Assembly (NCBI GenBank): GCA_021846445.1
Contig: JAJZWY010000006.1
Span: forward strand, 1-53,107
DNA: 53,107 nucleotides
Direction of reading: 5' to 3'
Source of the DNA: a bacterium
Lineage (GTDB): Bacteria; Patescibacteriota; Saccharimonadia; Saccharimonadales; UBA4665
This document shows, in pieces, positions 49,899 through 53,107 of the stretch. Position 1 is the stretch's first letter; each line of letters starts with the position of its first letter. Made by a program: the position numbers and the translations under genes. Under the pieces are notes generated by a model that was given only the letters and a program-made list of their open reading frames with translations, had not been told where the DNA came from and did not search any database.

Positions 49899-51641
49899 AT
49901 GGATAAAGAAGTTATTTATTTAGATATTGATGATGAGATAACCTCAGTAATAGATAAGGTAGTAAAATCAGGTGCTAAAATAATTTCTCTAGTTTTACCT
50001 AAACGCGCTACTGTTTTCCAAAGTACTGTTAACATGAAATTACTTAAAAGAAAAAGTGAACAGGTTGGTAAAAAAATAGTCCTAGTCAGTTCTGACCCCA
50101 ACTTGTTACCCTTAGCTGGAAGTATTGGTATATTGGTTGCCCGGACACTTAACTCGGCTCCGGAAATTCCTGCTCCCTTTCATCCTAATTTAGGGATAAT
50201 TGAAACAACTGAAGATGACGAATTGGGTCTAAAAAAAGAAGCCTTGTCTGAATTAAACTTAAAACAAGCTGCTAACGTTCCAATTGGACAATTAGCTGAG
50301 CCAAACCAATCTGTTACTCTAAGAACTAAACTTGATAATGATCTAGATACAATAGATTTAGATAACACCAAAAAAGAACCAGATATTACCACCCAAAAAG
50401 AAGAAGAGCCAAAACCAAACAAGAAAGATAAATCTAAGAAGATTAAAGTACCCAATTTTAAACGTTTTAAGCTAATAATGGTTTTGATAGTTTTTATTGT
50501 CTTCTTAGTTGGTGGATATATTTTGGCATTTGGGATATTGCCTAGTGCAACTATTAAAATAGCTACTAATTCATCAAACGTTAACACTGATGTAAGCTTT
50601 AATCTAAATACTAATTTGACTTCTTTAGATGTAGGAACAAGCTCTGTTCCAGCTAAACAAGCTCAACAATCAAAAACATACTCAGCTACTGTTAACGCTA
50701 CTGGTCAACAAAACAATGGTCAAAAAGCGACTGGTCAAGTAACAATCTCTGAGAAATTTTGCAATAATACATCCCCCACATTCACCATTCCGGCAGGTAC
50801 TGGAATAGTCCAAAACAACTTAACGTATATTACTCAAAGTAGTGCAAACGGCAGTGACTTTACGCATTCCATTAATCAAAATAATTGTTATATATTTACA
50901 GACCCAAACCCAACTCCTATTAATATTAGCGCTCAGCAAGGTGGTTCTGGATATAATACTAACGGAAATAACGTCACTTTTAGTGTTCCGGGTTATGATT
51001 CAACAGGTATTACGGTATCAGCTGTTGGTGGAGCCACTGGCGGGACTAATCAAATAGTAACAGTCGTATCCCAAAGCGACATTACTAATGCTGAAGCTAA
51101 AATAAATCCAAACACTTCTTCGGTTAAATCTAGCCTAGAGTCTAAGCTAACTCAAGCTGGTTTCTATCCATTACCATTAACTTTCGTAGCCTCTTCTCCA
51201 AGTTATACCCCCAATAATCAGGTAGGTATCGCTGCAAGTTCAGTAACCGTTAGTAGTTCTGTGAGTTATTCAATGTATGGAGTTATGAAGAGTGGTTTAA
51301 TAAAGCTTCTAGACAATAATATATTAAGTCAGGTTGGCAATTCACAATCAATTTTAGGTTTAGGTCTAACTGGTGCAACATTTAGCTTTACTAACGGTAA
51401 CTCTGATCCCACTGCTATAACCATTCAAACTACTGCTACGGTAGGTCCTAATATAAATGTAGCTGATCTTAAGCAAAAGATTAAAGGATTAAATATTTCC
51501 CAAGTTAAAAATATTATTACCCAAAATCCAAACGTTACTTCAATATCTGTCAAATTGAGTCCATTTTATGTTTCAACAGTTCCCAGCAATACTTCTAAAA
51601 TTACAATAATTATAGCCAAACCCACCAAGAGTCTAAATTGA
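49899..51641 (+). CDS. Membrane-anchored baseplate-J-like surface protein
   Basis: The 580-residue protein has a cytoplasmic N-terminal alpha/beta domain (about 1-95; VIYLDIDDEITSVIDKVV...IVLVSSDPNLLPLAG), a charged linker (about 125-185), one membrane span (about 190-212) and a large extracytoplasmic part. This holds a baseplate-J-like section (TIPAGTGIVQNNLTYITQ, ISAQQGGSGYNTNGNN, GGATGGTNQIVTVVSQSDITNAE). Similar proteins recur in CPR genomes with unknown role. ATG 49899 lies 1 nt after the FtsA-like stop, so both are co-translated; the cytoplasmic domain may contact that ATPase. Confidence 0.72.
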   Translation: MDKEVIYLDIDDEITSVIDKVVKSGAKIISLVLPKRATVFQSTVNMKLLKRKSEQVGKKIVLVSSDPNLLPLAGSIGILVARTLNSAPEIPAPFHPNLGIIETTEDDELGLKKEALSELNLKQAANVPIGQLAEPNQSVTLRTKLDNDLDTIDLDNTKKEPDITTQKEEEPKPNKKDKSKKIKVPNFKRFKLIMVLIVFIVFLVGGYILAFGILPSATIKIATNSSNVNTDVSFNLNTNLTSLDVGTSSVPAKQAQQSKTYSATVNATGQQNNGQKATGQVTISEKFCNNTSPTFTIPAGTGIVQNNLTYITQSSANGSDFTHSINQNNCYIFTDPNPTPINISAQQGGSGYNTNGNNVTFSVPGYDSTGITVSAVGGATGGTNQIVTVVSQSDITNAEAKINPNTSSVKSSLESKLTQAGFYPLPLTFVASSPSYTPNNQVGIAASSVTVSSSVSYSMYGVMKSGLIKLLDNNILSQVGNSQSILGLGLTGATFSFTNGNSDPTAITIQTTATVGPNINVADLKQKIKGLNISQVKNIITQNPNVTSISVKLSPFYVSTVPSNTSKITIIIAKPTKSLN

Positions 51642-51645
51642 TAAA

Positions 51646-52050
51646 ATGAATCGTAAAATATTAGCCCTAGATTTAGGACAAAAAAAGATTGGTTTAGCAA
51701 TTGGTTCTTCCCTTGGACTAAGCTCAACACCATTAATGGTTTTAGAAAATAATCCTGATCTTCTACCTAAATTAAGTAAGGTTATTGCGGACAATCAGAT
51801 AGATTTAATAATTATAGGTCGCCCAAGAAATATTGACGGATCGAATACTGACCAGACTGTTAAAATTATAGCAATGGGTAAAGAGTTAATGGAAAAACTT
51901 AAGATTAAAAATTATCTTTTTGAGGATGAATTCTTGTCATCTAAAAGAGCAAATGAAATTATCTCCCAATCCAAAAAATATAGAGCTTCTGATGAAGATA
52001 TGGTTGCGGCTAGTCTCATACTGGATGATTATCTATTAAGGATTAATTAA
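51646..52050 (+). CDS. ruvX: Holliday junction resolvase-like RuvX (YqgF)
   Basis: The 134-residue protein has the RNase-H-like fold of RuvX: ILALDLGQKKIGLAIG with the first Asp, IIIGRPRNIDGSNTDQT, the second acidic site in FEDEFLSSKRANEI and DEDMVAASLILDDYL with the third. RuvX is linked to pre-16S rRNA processing and resolvase activity. mltG begins at its stop (TAATG overlap), a pairing common in bacteria. Confidence 0.94.
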   Translation: MNRKILALDLGQKKIGLAIGSSLGLSSTPLMVLENNPDLLPKLSKVIADNQIDLIIIGRPRNIDGSNTDQTVKIIAMGKELMEKLKIKNYLFEDEFLSSKRANEIISQSKKYRASDEDMVAASLILDDYLLRIN

Positions 52051-53105
52051 TGACTAAATTTAATAATAGACAAAAATATAGAAAGATTCCTAGGAGAGTA
52101 TGGTTTTTGCTTCTCGGGTTAATAATTCTCTTTTTAATCTCTGTTGTAGTTGTTAGAAAGGTTTATTATGTTTTGCTTGAACCGGTTAGTAATCAAACCA
52201 AAACAGAACTTGTCAATATCCGACTTGGTTCAACTGTTAAGCAAATCGCTGATTTACTTGATAGTGATCACTTAATTAAAAGCTCTTGGGCAGCTCAGCT
52301 ATATATCAATAGTAACAATTATCATAATAAATTACAGGCTGGAAATTATTTATTTTCTGCCAATATGGGAACAATTCAAATCGTCAACGATCTAGTTAAT
52401 GGTAGGGTTGCAACTAATTTAGTAACTATTTTACCTGGAACAAATATTTTTAAACTTAAGGCAGATTTTAAAAAGTATGGCTACAATCAGGCTCAAATTA
52501 ATAATGCCCTAAATATCAATAATTATAGGAACTTAAAAGTTATGTCCTTCGTTCCTAGTAATGTCAACACTCTAGAAGGAATGCTTTGGCCTGATTCATT
52601 TGAGAGAATATCGACTACTCCACTGAGTACGATTATTGGAGAATCACTTAATGAGATGGGTCAGCACTTAACTCCTTCTATCCAAGCTTCATTTGCTGCC
52701 GAGGGACTAACTACTTATCAAGGTATAATTTTAGCTAGTATAATAGAGCAGGAAGTCTCAAATCCAAGTGATCAAGCTAAAGTTGCTCAAGTTTTTTTAT
52801 CTAGACTATCTCATGGAATGAATTTAGGCTCAGACGTCACAGCTTATTATGGTGATCTTACTCAAAATCAGCCACCTAATCTAGGCTTAAATACTCCCTA
52901 CAATACACTTTTACATAAAGGATTACCTCCCACGCCAATCAGTACAATAAGTGCCAGTTCTCTTTGGGCTACTTCTCATCCAGCTAATACAAATTGGCTC
53001 TATTTTGTTACTGGCGATAATGGCGTAACCTATTATTCTTCAACTTTAGCTCAACAACAACAAAATACTGCCCTATATTGTCACAAATTATGTTCAAACC
53101 CCTAA
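52050..53105 (+). CDS. mltG: Endolytic murein transglycosylase MltG
   Basis: MltG cuts nascent peptidoglycan strands at the membrane. The protein has a basic N-terminus, one membrane span (about 17-38), a LysM-like module (about 50-110) and the YceG core: TLEGMLWPDSFERI, GIILASIIEQEV with the catalytic Glu, AQVFLSRLSHGMNLGSDVTAYY and HKGLPPTPISTISASSLWA. At 351 residues it is complete, ending 2 nt before the window edge. Confidence 0.94.
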   Translation: MTKFNNRQKYRKIPRRVWFLLLGLIILFLISVVVVRKVYYVLLEPVSNQTKTELVNIRLGSTVKQIADLLDSDHLIKSSWAAQLYINSNNYHNKLQAGNYLFSANMGTIQIVNDLVNGRVATNLVTILPGTNIFKLKADFKKYGYNQAQINNALNINNYRNLKVMSFVPSNVNTLEGMLWPDSFERISTTPLSTIIGESLNEMGQHLTPSIQASFAAEGLTTYQGIILASIIEQEVSNPSDQAKVAQVFLSRLSHGMNLGSDVTAYYGDLTQNQPPNLGLNTPYNTLLHKGLPPTPISTISASSLWATSHPANTNWLYFVTGDNGVTYYSSTLAQQQQNTALYCHKLCSNP

Positions 53106-53107
53106 AT

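Overview
The window looks like a piece of a streamlined Patescibacteria (CPR) chromosome, most likely Candidatus Saccharibacteria (TM7). This is inference, since no rRNA is present. It rests on AT-rich, tightly packed genes with short overlaps, UGA used as a normal stop, shortened housekeeping enzymes (for example a 628-residue AlaRS), a minimal type IV secretion cluster, a baseplate-J-like surface protein beside an FtsA-like ATPase, and Actinobacteria-like items (two WhiB-type Fe-S proteins, an RpfB-like protein next to rsmA). Many genes have a -10 box only about 7-13 nt before the ATG, which points to widespread leaderless mRNAs.

Layout. 1-5.2 kb: tRNA-Glu followed by an accessory patch with two type II toxin-antitoxin modules, a decayed Nudix gene, a DUF3472-like anchored surface protein, three related degenerate elements that each follow a gene's stop codon, and small membrane or hypothetical genes. 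5.2-8.8 kb: surface module with a sortase substrate (APDTG motif), its sortase, a secreted repeat protein and a pilin-like protein. 8.8-12.1 kb (minus strand): a compact flavin electron-transfer set (PAP2 phosphatase, FMN-binding protein, ApbE flavin transferase, and an RnfD/NqrB-like membrane domain fused to an FAD/NAD reductase). 12.2-18.0 kb: envelope glycan genes, including a clear SQD1-type UDP-sulfoquinovose synthase, a GT2 transferase, a GT-C transferase, a flippase-like protein and a PIG-V-like mannosyltransferase. 18.2-23.1 kb: minimal type IV secretion system (VirB2-like pilin, pilin/VirB6 fusion, PrgI, TraC-like protein, VirB4 ATPase, CHAP hydrolase).

23.1-28.5 kb: histidine phosphatase and lower glycolysis (pyk, pgk, tpiA), then a membrane protein with a recent 93-bp internal duplication. 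28.5-33.3 kb: PcrA-type helicase, Nudix hydrolase, RpfB-like lytic protein and rsmA. 33.3-34.9 kb: two WhiB-like genes divergent from ssrA (tmRNA), then an RRM RNA-binding protein with a structured leader. 35-40.4 kb: GH37 trehalase, metG, tatD, two unknown genes and a cysteine desulfurase. 40.4-45.5 kb: F-type ATP synthase operon (b-like, delta, alpha, gamma, beta, epsilon) with no a or c subunit in view. 45.6-53.1 kb: mnmA, alaS, FtsA-like ATPase, baseplate-J-like protein, ruvX and mltG.

The most novel-looking items are the stop-codon-linked repeat elements of the accessory patch, the flavin electron-transfer operon, the sulfoquinovose synthase, the WhiB pair sharing a palindromic promoter region with tmRNA, the unusual tmRNA tag end, and the pilin-VirB6 fusion. 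All product calls come from reading motifs by eye; no database search was possible.
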